From NCBI GenBank assembly GCA_963070105.1, contig OY718805.1, positions 7,312,001 through 7,376,000 of the forward strand: DNA of 64,000 bases, written 5' to 3'. A model generated the notes under the pieces. It saw nothing but the letters and a program-made list of their open reading frames with translations. It had not been told where the DNA came from and did no database searches. A program made the position numbers and the translations under genes. Source of the DNA: Litomosoides sigmodontis (Eukaryota; Nematoda; Chromadorea; Rhabditida; Onchocercidae). This document shows, in pieces, positions 25,714 through 36,658 of this stretch (its first letter is position 1; each line of letters begins with the position of its first letter).

Positions 25714-26891
25714 GAAGAGTGCTCATTCATTCCTGACAATGCAAAATTCAATTACTTTTCATAGTAAAACTTTACAATAGCATTCTATGTCGTTTCACAT
25801 AAACCAATTAATTATCAGTCATTTATAAGAGAGCGATGAGAATTTCTGTTACAATGACGAGCATTTGTTGAACAATAAAGAATGAAAACTAATTTTATTG
25901 TTTTAGCAATTCATTTTCAATTATCAACCTCACACTTCCATTCTCATTCAAATATTTGTTCAAACAACAAAGTACAGCGAAAAAGGAATTTTCATTTCAC
26001 CACAAATAATTAGAGTGAAAAAGAAGGGACCAGCAAGTGCTTCGCTAGCAGTTTTCGTTTGCTTTTAATTTGTATAAATTCAAATTTCGCTTCGTGCTAA
26101 CTGACTAATATCCTCTTCCACCTGCCATGCCCTGAAGGAAGAAGGGGAAAGGAAAAAGTTCAGGAAGTACAGATCAAAAATGAAGAAGCAAATGAGTGAA
26201 CGGGAAATGTGCAGCTGTCATTTCGTTGCGAGAATGCTCACAATGCGCAGCGAAAGTTTACGCAAGGAAAGAAGGAAAGCTTGAAAAGCAATATGCTTTG
26301 CATAAAATTTGAAAGCAATAATGATAATATCAACGATGCAAAATTTGACAATTTTATTTTTCATCCCTTTTTTCCTCCCTCTTTCCTTCTCTTCCTCTCT
26401 TCCATCTTTTGTTTTACCACATCGATAGCTATTTAAAGCCATCAAAACAAGCAAAAGCACTGTTTTAAGTTAGAAAAATTCCTCCAGAATTTTCTCCTTT
26501 CCTACAAAAAAAAAGGCCGAACGAAACGTTTTCACGTTTGCACCACGCACGCTCAATATGTTAGCAAGGAAGTAAATAAATTCTACTTGGACATTTATGT
26601 GACATTCATCTTGAAGAGTATCAGTTAGTGCGTGTGGGAGTCATTGTTACGTATGAAACGTGAAATCCAGCGTAGAAGATAACGCACAATGTGATTGCTG
26701 CAATCGTATCCGTGCAACTGTCAACAAGAGATTTCAATTCTGTTACGGCTAGCAATTGATATTTAACAGCTAATATGAAATGTTCGTAAAATTAAATTGC
26801 CTCTAAAGTTTCCTTAGGAAAATTTGCTAAACGTTCAAAACTAATTTAAATATTGCAGGTTTATTTTTGGATTTTTTTGACAGGTAAAAAT
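25714..26891. other. Spacer between SXP genes 1 and 2
   Basis: 3' UTR of gene 1 and upstream region of gene 2. I see no exon. Two T-rich CAG acceptors (26856-26858 and 26881-26883) precede gene 2; the second is 8 bases before its ATG. Confidence 0.6.
25874..25879 (+). terminator. Poly(A) signal AATAAA of SXP gene 1
   Basis: AATAAA 161 bases after the stop codon, in AT-rich sequence; a plausible gene end. Confidence 0.55.
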
Positions 26892-27988
26892 ATGCTGAAG
26901 TTTGCTTTCCTTATCCTTCCTATCATACTGTCATCAGTGTGTAACGTGTACGGTGAGGATGATAGCGAATTCATCATTCCACCATTTCTGTTCGGTGCAT
27001 CAGAATCGACGATAGAAGAGATGAGGGAACTGTTGCAAAGATACATCGATAAGCCGGACTCTCAGATGGAAGCGGCGATAGAAGAGTGGACAAGAGCAAA
27101 AGGTGGAGCGATCAAGGTAGCAGCGAAAACGTTTTATTCAAATTTTCTCCTATTATTATTGAAATGACATCGCAGACTGATGCAACCAAATCGCCGAGAA
27201 GACTCATTAATTTCGTCATTTCATTGCAACTAATTAGCAAAATGTAATAGGAAAAGGAGTTTTCCATTCGAATTTCTCCGAATTTCAACTTCTTGTCTGA
27301 TATCTTTCGCTTTGCTTTGGAAGAGAAAAAAGAAAGTTGGTAGTGTGGCGGAAAGTTTTGAAAGAGTAATTCATGGTGAAAATGAATATTAATTGAATTC
27401 AAGCTCATTCATCGCTGCATGTTCACCTGAAGACATTTGCAAGAGAGAAATTATTTGCAAATTGTGCGTTCAATTTTTCGTTCAGTGTAAAATCGATCGA
27501 TGTTATTGAATAAGTTGAAATTTTAATTTTTCTATTTTACTTTTGAAATATTTCCAGGAGAAGTACGATCAGTTTAAAGCTAGCATAAAGCTATTGCACG
27601 ATAAGACAACACTCCTGCGACAAGCGGTGGCACAAAATTTATCAGCCGAGGCGAAGCAAGCGGACATGGACTTGGCTAATATTGGAAAAGATAAGACGTT
27701 GTCCGCGCAACAGAAGAAGGAAAAATTTGAAGCTTATTTGACAAGTAATTACTTTTCAAATTATTAAAATAAATCAAATTTAAACCACAAAATGATTTAT
27801 TCTTGAATAATTTGCTTGCACTATCGCGCAATCGTTATTTTAATACACTTTTGAAATTAGTTTTTGCATTTTATTTTAATTTTATTTCCTCTAAACTCTT
27901 TCATGTCACATTTCTCCAAATTTCAGATTTGCCGACAGCGGTCAAAAATGAATTACAAGCAATTTTTCGTGCGAAATTAAAAAAATAA
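26892..27988 (+). CDS. SXP/RAL-2 family (DUF148) secreted protein 2
   Basis: Second array member. Exons 26892-27116, 27558-27744, 27927-27988 (TAA) give 157 aa. The start is the ATG just after the acceptor TTTTTTTGACAG at 26883; an earlier in-frame non-ATG extension lies upstream of that acceptor and is not used. Hydrophobic signal peptide (MLKFAFLILPIILSSVCNVYG), then an acidic stretch and PPFLFGASES, with AAIEEWTRA before the first intron. Exon 2 has the family block AQNLSAEAKQADMDLANIG and exon 3 LPTAVKNELQAIFR. Exon 1 is 225 nt, identical in length to that of gene 1, and exon 2 is 187 nt, identical to gene 3. Intron phases match both neighbours, so the array arose by tandem duplication. 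Confidence 0.93.
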
Positions 27989-28043
27989 GGAAAATTTTTG
28001 TGCTTTGATGTATTGCAATGCAAGCCGTCATTGGCAGAGACAT

Positions 28044-28049
28044 AATAAA
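28044..28049 (+). terminator. Poly(A) signal AATAAA of SXP gene 2
   Basis: AATAAA 56 bases after the gene 2 stop codon. Confidence 0.6.
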
Positions 28050-29651
28050 CCAACTTCCGCAATTTCGTTCACATTGTGAATAGGTAGAAGGAAAACCTAA
28101 AATATGCATATGAATGTTTTGTTGAGGTAAATTACGCCGTTAGCGAACACTGAAAGATTTATGCGGGAGGTGCTTAGGCGCTTATCTCGAGCTCACTTTG
28201 CGCCACCAGGATGAATAATGTTGGAGAAAAATTAGGAATAAAGAAATTGAAATAGCAAATTTTGTTTGAAGATTTAGATGTTTGAAATTGATATATAATT
28301 AATAAAATTACGGTTCAAATGATGAAAAAGTGTGTTTCTTAGCCTTTTCACATTGTTATTATCATTATTACTACATTATTATTTTCAATTATTATTCAAC
28401 ATTTTGAAGGAAATAATTTTTTTCTTTGCTTCTAATCATTTTCAATTCCCATTTTTTTTCGGTTAATTTCAATTTGAGTGATTTCGAAAGAGGTTTTGCA
28501 GAAAATGTGAAAGAACTAATAATTCTTGCGCAAGTGTGTGATCGCTTTGTGCTTCTAATTGTGTGTGAAGAAGCGTGATGTATGCGTGAAGAACGAGTTT
28601 CACAACGGATTTCTGTTGAATAAATGAATGAGTGAATCATCGATCTATCCTACCGTAAACTGCTAAATTATGCATATCTCCACACTACAACAACACAGTG
28701 ATTATTAATTCAACAAATTTTCACATTTCCATATCATTACGTCAAACCGCTTGTTTGATTCATGACGTAAAGTCGTCCAAAGTTGTGAAATTGCTGATGC
28801 AACAAATGTGATCACTGACCCAAATGCAATCGAACGACCGCATTTTCCATCGTAATTATCGTTTAAATGAATCGGAAAAAAAGTAGAATAATTAATTTGT
28901 GCAAGAATGATAATAATTAGTTTATAATATAAAAATGCTGAAAACAAGTTTGATAATTGCAAAAGGGTTAACCTTGAACTGTCACACTTAATGAAATAGT
29001 TTTTTTTTCCAAAGCATTGAATGTTTGCTCTCAAAATTTCTCATTGGTTTAATCAAAAAATTTCACGTCATTACTTTTTAAATTCTCATATTTATCGACG
29101 GCGTTGAATTGCTTTATAAAACTTCAATGGTTGAAACTGTTAAAAAACAAAGAAAACGAAAAAAGAGCATTTAAAAAAAGGATTGATTTATGCGAGATCA
29201 CTAACGGCTACGGTAATGATTCGTAATTTCACGAACAATGAGTGTATATTCATGTCGTGTATGCGTGAAAACACGTTTAAAATGATAATTTTTCATTGTC
29301 AGCGCAATTAAGTGTTGATAATTGTGAAGTTGGTGTGCACAAAAAGAGCGATTAACTTCAGTATTGATCATCTGTTTCTCATTAGTCATGAAATGAATTA
29401 ATTCAACCTCTTATCTCATACAGGAAGCTTGTATCGTATCGTGTAGGTAGTTTAGATATAAAATGCCGGTGATACTTATGCGGAGAGTTGTAGGAGAGGT
29501 TGAATGGAACGAAAAAAGAGGAAGAAAAAAGACGCCGCCCCTAAAAATTTTGCTCATTTCACGCACTCCTACCACTCTTTCCTAACTTTATCGTCTTTGA
29601 TGAATAATAATTCCTCCCTTTCTGCCACTCGCTGACGTTTCATTTCATCGA

Positions 29652-29657
29652 TATAAA
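29652..29657 (+). promoter_or_regulatory. TATA-like element before SXP gene 3
   Basis: TATAAA 97 bases upstream of the gene 3 ATG, followed by a TTACAG acceptor at 29671-29676. Weak evidence in AT-rich DNA. Confidence 0.3.
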
Positions 29658-29753
29658 GGAAATTTTATAATTACAGTTAACTGATCCAACGATCATCAGA
29701 CAGCGTATTCGACGACATCTTCCGTCACACTACGTCACTTCATCATCATCAAA

Positions 29754-31032
29754 ATGAAATATTTTATTTTACTTTCAATTGGCCTAGTAGCAGGAATAGC
29801 AATTGCTCAACAAGGTGGAGATACTAACCTAAACTTCCCTGAGTCCATACTTCCACCATTTTTGATCAATGCGCCGTATTCCATTGTACAGCAATATCTG
29901 GACATAGTGAAAGATGCCGACTCAAAAACTAATCAGCAAGTTGCCGACGAGTTGGATAAGTTAATGCGTAGACTTGGTGAACCTTATCTAGTTCGTTTCA
30001 ATTTCAATTTTTTAAATGAAAAAAAAATGCTATAGATAATAGGTGTAACAGCTTTCGTCGTTTCATCCTGATTTAATTTCAGTACATTTTCAGAAATTAT
30101 GCTTAGCAATTTGGAATGATTTCCCACCTCCTCTTCCTCGTCCCTACCTTCCTTAAAGCTTAATGAACTTTCTAACTCTAATTATTGTAACTTTGATGAG
30201 CGAGGAAAATTATGACAATTTAAACTGAAAGTGAAACAAGCGAAGATTGCTGTATGAAACAAATACTATTTAAAATTAATATTTAAGTGAATTATGAAGA
30301 AAAGCTAAATTTCAGAGTGAACATGAAAGACTTAAGCAGATGGAAGAGCAAGAACAAGCAAAATTTGAAAAAATTCATGACGCAGCAGTGGCGAAATTTT
30401 CACCAGAAGCGAAAGAGGCTGACGCAAAGATGATTGCTATTGTTAGCGATCCGTCCTTAACCAATCACGTGAAGAGGGAGCGAATTCAAGCTATCATGGA
30501 ATGTAAGCCCCTTTTTTCCTAAATTTACAATTATTTCGAAATTTTGGAATAAAAAAAGAAGAGACCAAAGACTTCAAACTGTTAATTTTTCGTTGTTTTC
30601 GAAATATTTTCCAACGCATAAAACATATTGATAGTTGAAAATTTCCATTGATTATGAATGACAAACAACGCTTCATCATAATTTTCGCTCTAAACTTCAT
30701 GCAAAAACTTGTTTCTCAAATAGTAGAGAGTCTCAAAACACTAAAAACCGGAATTACAAAACTTCTCGAAATTTGAATTAACGTCAAATTTTGAAACAAT
30801 TCGATTCAAAAAAAATTATTTATCATCACCTATCTGAAGAGCACTTAATGCTTTATTGTTTTTCATAAAAAGTGGAATGAACGGTTTTGTTCACTTTGCT
30901 CTCACGTAGACAATTGCAATTTTATCACGTTTTTTTGCGGAAATTTTAATGATAATTTTAAACTTAATCTGTTTAGCATTGAGTGCGCCCGTTCGAAAGG
31001 AGATCGAGGATGCGTTAAATCCGTCGTCATAA
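29754..31032 (+). CDS. SXP/RAL-2 family (DUF148) secreted protein 3
   Basis: Third array member. Exons 29754-29990, 30316-30502, 30977-31032 (TAA) give 159 aa. Signal peptide MKYFILLSIGLVAGIAIA followed by QQGGD and the motif LPPFLINAPYSIVQQYL. Exon 2 carries the conserved AAVAKFSPEAKEADAKMIAI block, and exon 3 ends with APVRKEIEDAL and a Ser-rich tail. Intron phases (0, then 1) match genes 1 and 2; exon 2 is exactly as long as in gene 2. A run-on of exon 1 into its intron would add only AT-rich residues before a stop, so the GTTCGT donor at 29991 is preferred. Sequence identity to genes 1 and 2 looks low outside motifs, so the duplications are not recent. Confidence 0.93.
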
Positions 31033-34000
31033 GTGTCGCACCAACGACGCTTGCAAAATACAATAATTACGATTTTTTGACGCTAGCGATGAAAAAGTAA
31101 ATGCTGAAATAAAAGATTGAGAGGAAAATTTTGCTTTCAATATCGATATCAGATATTTCGTACTAATTGATTAATTAATTAGTTAACCAACTAACTAATC
31201 AATGCTTATCCGTTTTTGCTTGCTTCAACTCACTTCCTACTAAATTCTCCTATCTATACTATCAGTGATGCAAAACAAATTTGTGATCATATAATTGCTA
31301 ATGAAAAAATTTTGCTGGACACAATTCTCTAAAAATCTATGATTCGACGTCCGTCACACCTGACTTTTCTGATTAGCATATTTGAAATGATGAATAAAGG
31401 CTGGAAATGATCAAGGAATTCTCGCTTTCAAAGCATCGCAAGTCTTAAAATGGCCACCGTCCAGTTGCACCTTCTGCAATTGATAGGTTAAGCGAAGAAA
31501 GAAACCATCCCCGACACCTTAGGCCATCTTCACTTCTCAACAATTATAGCAATGAGGGTACTTGAGGTGTGACAGCTAACTTTGTGGAAAAGAAAATACA
31601 AATATAACAAACTTTCTCGGAACAAAAATTGGAGGAAAATGTTTAGACGGTGCTGTCCTACCACCGAATTTCAGTAAACTAATCGTTAAAACAGTTTATT
31701 TTCATGAATTACTCTTGCAGCTATCGGTGTCGGTAGCAATTGCACGTATTAGTTGGAAGTTTGAAATCAAATTATCCAAAAGTATCTAATTTAAATAAAA
31801 CAATTAGCATAAAAACATGAATTGAAATTTCATGCGTATAAAATTGAACACATTGTAATTTTTTTTAAAAAAAATAAAGTTTTATTTTCTTGATAACTGA
31901 TTTCTTTGTCGTATAAGACAGTTAAGTTAGAAAGTCTAATGAAACGGAGGAAGTTTAACAGGGAAAAGACAAGTAACCGATGTTCATCCATTAAACGCTT
32001 GAATTGTGTAAAATATTCGTCAATCGAAACGAAAGGTTAGAATGGTCAAAATAAGCACTAAGAGAGACATTTGAAAGAAAATTTTAAACTAAATTTAGAT
32101 TTCTAAAATATGAAAATTGTAATTTTTTAGCTCACAGTGTTCTACCACTTATAATTTTTAATTACATTTATTTCCTTGAAAGCAAAGCGATCAGTCATTC
32201 TACCTAACAAATTACAAACAGGAAAGTTATTTATTGGTTATTATACCTAAACATACTGTCATATATACTACGATACACTGTCATACTGCATACTGTCGTG
32301 TCTCTTTCATATATGCCATCATGCTGTTCACATCCTTCGATCACGTTTTACAGGACTGTAAGTAAGGAAGATTGTGGATCTGCTAAGGACAGTAAATATT
32401 ATGAACTCATCAACTATTGCGAACTTTATGAAAGGTTGTAGTTGAATAGGTTCAATTGAATCATCATTTAACTCATCGTAAATTAAAAAATTCGAATATA
32501 CTCAATGCAACATTGCGCTTTCTACAACAAATCTACTAGGCTACTTTCTTGAGATACAGATAACCTGAATATCCATTTTAGGTACAGTGCTCTTTTAAAA
32601 CACATGAAATGGTAGGCTTTATTCCAAAACTCCTTAGTCTTAAATGTTGAATTTCGTTTGGAAGAATGTTGTTAATTGGTGCGTAACACTGACAAAATAG
32701 ACGTTGGTCGTCAATTCAGGTTTCCTGTCATCTAACATCGTCTATTCTGTTATCGTTTATCAGCATTATTTTTATTTTTTTTTATTGTTTCAAGTATTGC
32801 TTAGTTTGAAATGACTTTCATTAATAAATTCAAAAAAGATTTTAGCACGTAATACGCTGTGAGAGGTAACAGAAAAGCGGAGGACTGGTTGATTAAGAGT
32901 TTTAAATTTAACACACCGTTGCTTCCTCCTTTCCTTTTAATTGTTTTCGTGGAAGATAAAAACAAAACATTTTTTTTTTACTTCTCAATTCCAGAAAAAT
33001 TGTAGCAGCATTAAGCACAGAGATGAAGGATGGAGAAAAAAAGATGACAAAATGTGTTGTTTAAAATTCTCTAAATTTATTTATTTTTAATGATTCATCC
33101 GTCTATTTTTCATTATTTAAATTTATCAAAGATTCACCAAATAATTCGTTTTTTTCCACATCAATGATTCTTCCAAATGGAAAGATTAGATAACATCAAT
33201 AAGTTATAAACTTTGAAAAATTACATTTTCTCTTGTCAATTTCTTCGTCAAATATTTCCTTCAAAAATTCTTTTAAAAGTAAAATGTCGTTAGGTAGAAA
33301 GGTGATGGATGACATTTGACCTTAATAAATGAAAGAAAAGATGTCACAACCATTTCTAATTACTCATTTCAAAAAAGCATTATAGAATGCATCCAAGGCG
33401 GAAATCTTTTTTTAACTAATTTTTTCAGCTTCTTTTTTTTGCTTAATTTCTTTAGGAATGTTTACATTTACCCAAAAATTATTTTAATTTTGGAAAAAAT
33501 GAATTTAAACACTGGACTTTTTGATATTACCGTTGTCTCTGCAACTGTAAAGGTGGGGCTATGCGGTGGTGGAAGATTTTGCAAAATTATTCTCAGCAGA
33601 TTGATGATTGATTTGTGGAAAACGACAAAAGTTAAACTAACAAATTTCAATGGAAATTCCCATGAAAATTATTGTTGATAGCATTGCTGCTGCTTATCAC
33701 ATTGCTCACTTTTGCAGTAATAAAATATTTTTGGTGATAATTCAATTCTTACTTATCAACAATTCATTGCCCTATCCTTCTTTGCTTCTATTTCACTTCA
33801 AAAAAACAATGAAAATGTGATGATCACGTTGAAATTAGTTTAATTCATTACATTATCAAAAAACCTGTCTATCTCTTTTTTTTTGAAAAATCACTTTTTA
33901 ATTTGTTTCTTCAATTGGCCAATCATTTCATATTTTGGATGTTACACGAAGGAGCACATTAATTTTTTATTTTTTTAATTAAGCGTATTGTTTATAAAAC

Positions 34001-34239
34001 GTTTATTTCATCATTTCAAGTTTTTTTTAAAGGAAACTGCGCTTAATTTCAGTTCAATAATTTTGCTACTTTGCAACTAAAATTAATAGCATTATTATTT
34101 GAAATTTTAAACAGTTATTCTCATTCTTCTAAGGTGGAGATGCGATGTTAAATTGCATACTTACATTTGCGTGATGCAAACGTTTCTTCTTCTTCAATAA
34201 TTTATGAATTAAAATTTTGAGATAAAAGGAAATTTTGGT
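31033..34239. other. Gene-free stretch after the SXP array
   Basis: About 3.2 kb, AT-rich. It holds a cluster of ATACTGTCAT-like words at about 32255-32300. The 120-codon frame 33316-33678 has no domain or splice support. No gene supported. Confidence 0.55.
31108..31113 (+). terminator. Poly(A) signal AATAAA of SXP gene 3
   Basis: AATAAA 76 bases after the gene 3 stop codon. Confidence 0.6.
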
Positions 34240-34630
34240 GTGATGTGGGTGCTCATTATTACTCTATTACTTTTTGCTACCTCAGCAGAAGTTACTGAGA
34301 CAAGCGATGAGAAGATATCGGTTGAGGTGGAGGAATCAGATGAGGGAGATTCAGAAGAGGCAGGGCACTACGATGATGACCAACAGGAATTTGAGAACAG
34401 GGATGACAGTTCAATGGATGATAGTATTAAGCCGGAAAAGCAATTTGAATCACATCCTCCCGGTAAGATACAGTAATTTGGGAAAAAAATTTTTTTTGAA
34501 AATTTTAAAAACTGATTGATGGAATTTGCCTTTTTTATTGATAAGTTTTTGATTACAAATAAAAATTAAAATTAAAATGTATTGCATATTTAGCATTTGG
34601 ACCGAGAAGTACCAATGTGTTGAAGCGTTC
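34240..34630 (+). CDS. Small acidic secreted protein candidate, incomplete model
   Basis: Exon 1 (34240-34462) starts MMWVLIITLLLFATSAEV, a good signal peptide, and continues as a very acidic Glu/Asp/Ser-rich chain (about one residue in three acidic). It ends at a strong donor GTAAGA in phase 1. A TATTTAG acceptor opens a 37-nt exon (34594-34630) in the matching phase, reading AFGPRSTNVLKR, followed by donor GTAAGT in phase 2. A third exon is uncertain; one possibility is 34809-34866, after a GTTTTAG acceptor and ending TAA. I do not recognise the family. The dibasic KR after a short neutral stretch would be compatible with a processed peptide precursor, but that is speculation. Confidence 0.45.
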
Positions 34631-36197
34631 GTAAGTTTTTGGTATCATTCGAAAGGTAGTGGACTGTTGCAATTAAAAACACTTTAAATTATGTTTAAGC
34701 AAAGATGCTATTAAAATTTTTTCAATGCTTTTGTGAAAAGTTTTCGGCAAAAGATAAAGCTTACTTGAATGGCTTACAAGGAATGAAAAATGAAACGTAA
34801 AGTTTTAGCTTCTTAAAAAATTTCTTCGTTACAACGTTACTTAAGTACTTCATTATCGAAAAGTAAAATTTGAGAAATATGGAAGTTTGAAAAATGATAA
34901 ACGAGATTGCGCTTTTTTTTGCAAAACAAGGCGATTGTTGAAGCTTACTAGCAAAGATGTTTTTTATATTGAAAAGTTTGGAAGCTCAAATTTGACTACA
35001 AATTTAAATTTCTAATTCCCTCAAACTCTAAATTTAAATAGCTTAGTTTAACGGAAGATTTTTTTTTGCATATTTTCCAAGTGTTTTTAAATCTTTTAAT
35101 CTTTCAGTCAAAGTAAATAATGACTCTTGGAGGATCTTTCGACAAAATGAACGACTTAAAATTCCGTTCGAAGAAACAAATAATAAGTTGAGCTTTCGAC
35201 GACGTTTTGTTGAATTTAATTTAATTGTATTAAAATATTTATGCTCTTTCATAAATGCGCACTTGTCGCACTTTTAATATTACTCATTTAACATTCACAA
35301 TCTTTTCTTGTGTTGTAGTTATGAAGAATGATTTTTCCTGTTCTTCTTTTTTTTTTAATCATCAGTTTAATGGATCTGTTTGAAACAAACAAAAAATAAA
35401 ATCGCGAAATTCTACGATCGATTTTTTTTGGCTCAGAAAAAATTGGAATTCGACGGGTAATGAAGTTTTAATCAAAGTGTTACACGTACGTGTATTTCTT
35501 CACATCCGTCTTCCTGATTGCTTCATAAATAGAAGTTATGTTATTAAGAAATTTGTTAAATGAAGATTTCAAATAGTTAGATTTCGAATTAAATTAGCAC
35601 TTCGTAAGTAAATGTGAATGTCAAACACCCTTCCTATCACTTTTATCCTTCTTCCGTTTCCGGAAATGGAAAGTATCAGATTTGTTTCTGATGAAAGCCT
35701 ACGTGTGTTATTATTGTTTTGGTTACTTCGAAGGGAAGACAGACATGATGCCGACAATAATATGCATATTTCAACGGCATAATTAATCGGTGGTGGCAGA
35801 GTTAGGGAAGTGCAAAACACTTCACGCTTTATACTACTCCCAAGCAGTCCACCTAATAGTGCGTTGTGCTGTGGACAATGGTTAGAGGACGAATGCATTC
35901 ATCATCCTTGATGTCCTTGCATTGTGCTGGACGTGTACGGTTTGATCTGTCTGTTTGTTACTGGTGGTGCCAGTTGCTCATACATCAATGGCAAAACTGA
36001 CTTATCCAAAATTAGCATATCATATAATTTTTTTCAAAATGAAAAGAAGTTATGAAAAAGTAAAATCAAATAATCGCATAACCAGTGGCAAATATTTTCA
36101 AATTTTTTAATTAAATTAATATTTAAATCAAACAGTGTAAAATAGATGAATGAATCTGTACAAAGGTAAATTTCTCTAATTGCTAAAGAACACATAC
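34631..36197. other. Gene-poor stretch
   Basis: About 1.57 kb. It may include a last exon of the acidic gene. Minus-strand frames at 35043-35252 and 35569-35898 show no domain. No other gene supported. Confidence 0.5.
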
Positions 36198-36338
36198 TTT
36201 TGAATCTTCCTGAATTTCATTTAAACAAGATTGATGCTTCTCGACAGTTGCAGTAGTGGAAGGTCTCATCATACTTATTACTATTATTATTAGCAAAAAC
36301 AATAGCTCCCGAAATTTTAGCAACTTCTCTGCTTTCAT
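36198..36338 (-). CDS. Possible signal-peptide exon, unknown gene
   Basis: A 47-codon minus-strand exon candidate: ATG at 36338, strongly hydrophobic core (ELLFLLIIIVISMM), then STTATVEKHQSCLNEIQEDS and a consensus donor GTATGT after a complete codon at 36198. The hydrophobic core plus strong donor suggests a first exon of a secreted protein. No phase-compatible next exon with a recognisable fold was found; a TGTACAG acceptor 42 nt on leads to only ten more codons. It could equally be chance. Confidence 0.25.
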
Positions 36339-36634
36339 CGGAAATTTCACGGTCAATTGTTCGTCGATGGTTCTTTCCAAAAAAAGACAATTTGGTTGTT
36401 TGGAACAATTGTGAGCAATGGTGACAAGTGTGCAGTGATTGTAGAAAAACGGGTAAAAGCATAATAATTATGACTTACTCTGTGCTTCGCATTATCAACG
36501 ATCAGGCGCAAACTGTCAATTTATGGATTAACAAGTAATGATAGTTTGCCAATTTTGTTCTTCAAGAATGAAAAAGTAGGAGGATAAAGACACACGTGCA
36601 TAAGTAATCCGTTAATTAGTATAAAACAACAAAC

Positions 36635-36658
36635 AGTAGTAGTAGTAGTAGTAGTAGT
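36635..36658 (+). repeat. (AGT)8 microsatellite
   Basis: Eight uninterrupted AGT trinucleotides. Confidence 0.95.

Larger units (their letters stand above)
27989..29753. other. Spacer between SXP genes 2 and 3
   Basis: About 1.76 kb with no supported exon and no fourth copy of the PPFL motif on either strand. It contains the gene 3 promoter region, including a TATAAA. Confidence 0.6.

Noticed and set aside
33316..33678. 120-codon frame in the spacer after the SXP array
   Set aside because: AT-rich residues, no recognisable fold, no donor or acceptor support.
35569..35898. 109-codon minus-strand frame with several cysteines
   Set aside because: No domain and no splice support. A nearby alternative frame (QCKDIKDDECIRPL) looked DUF19-like but its phase does not fit the candidate signal exon at 36338-36198.
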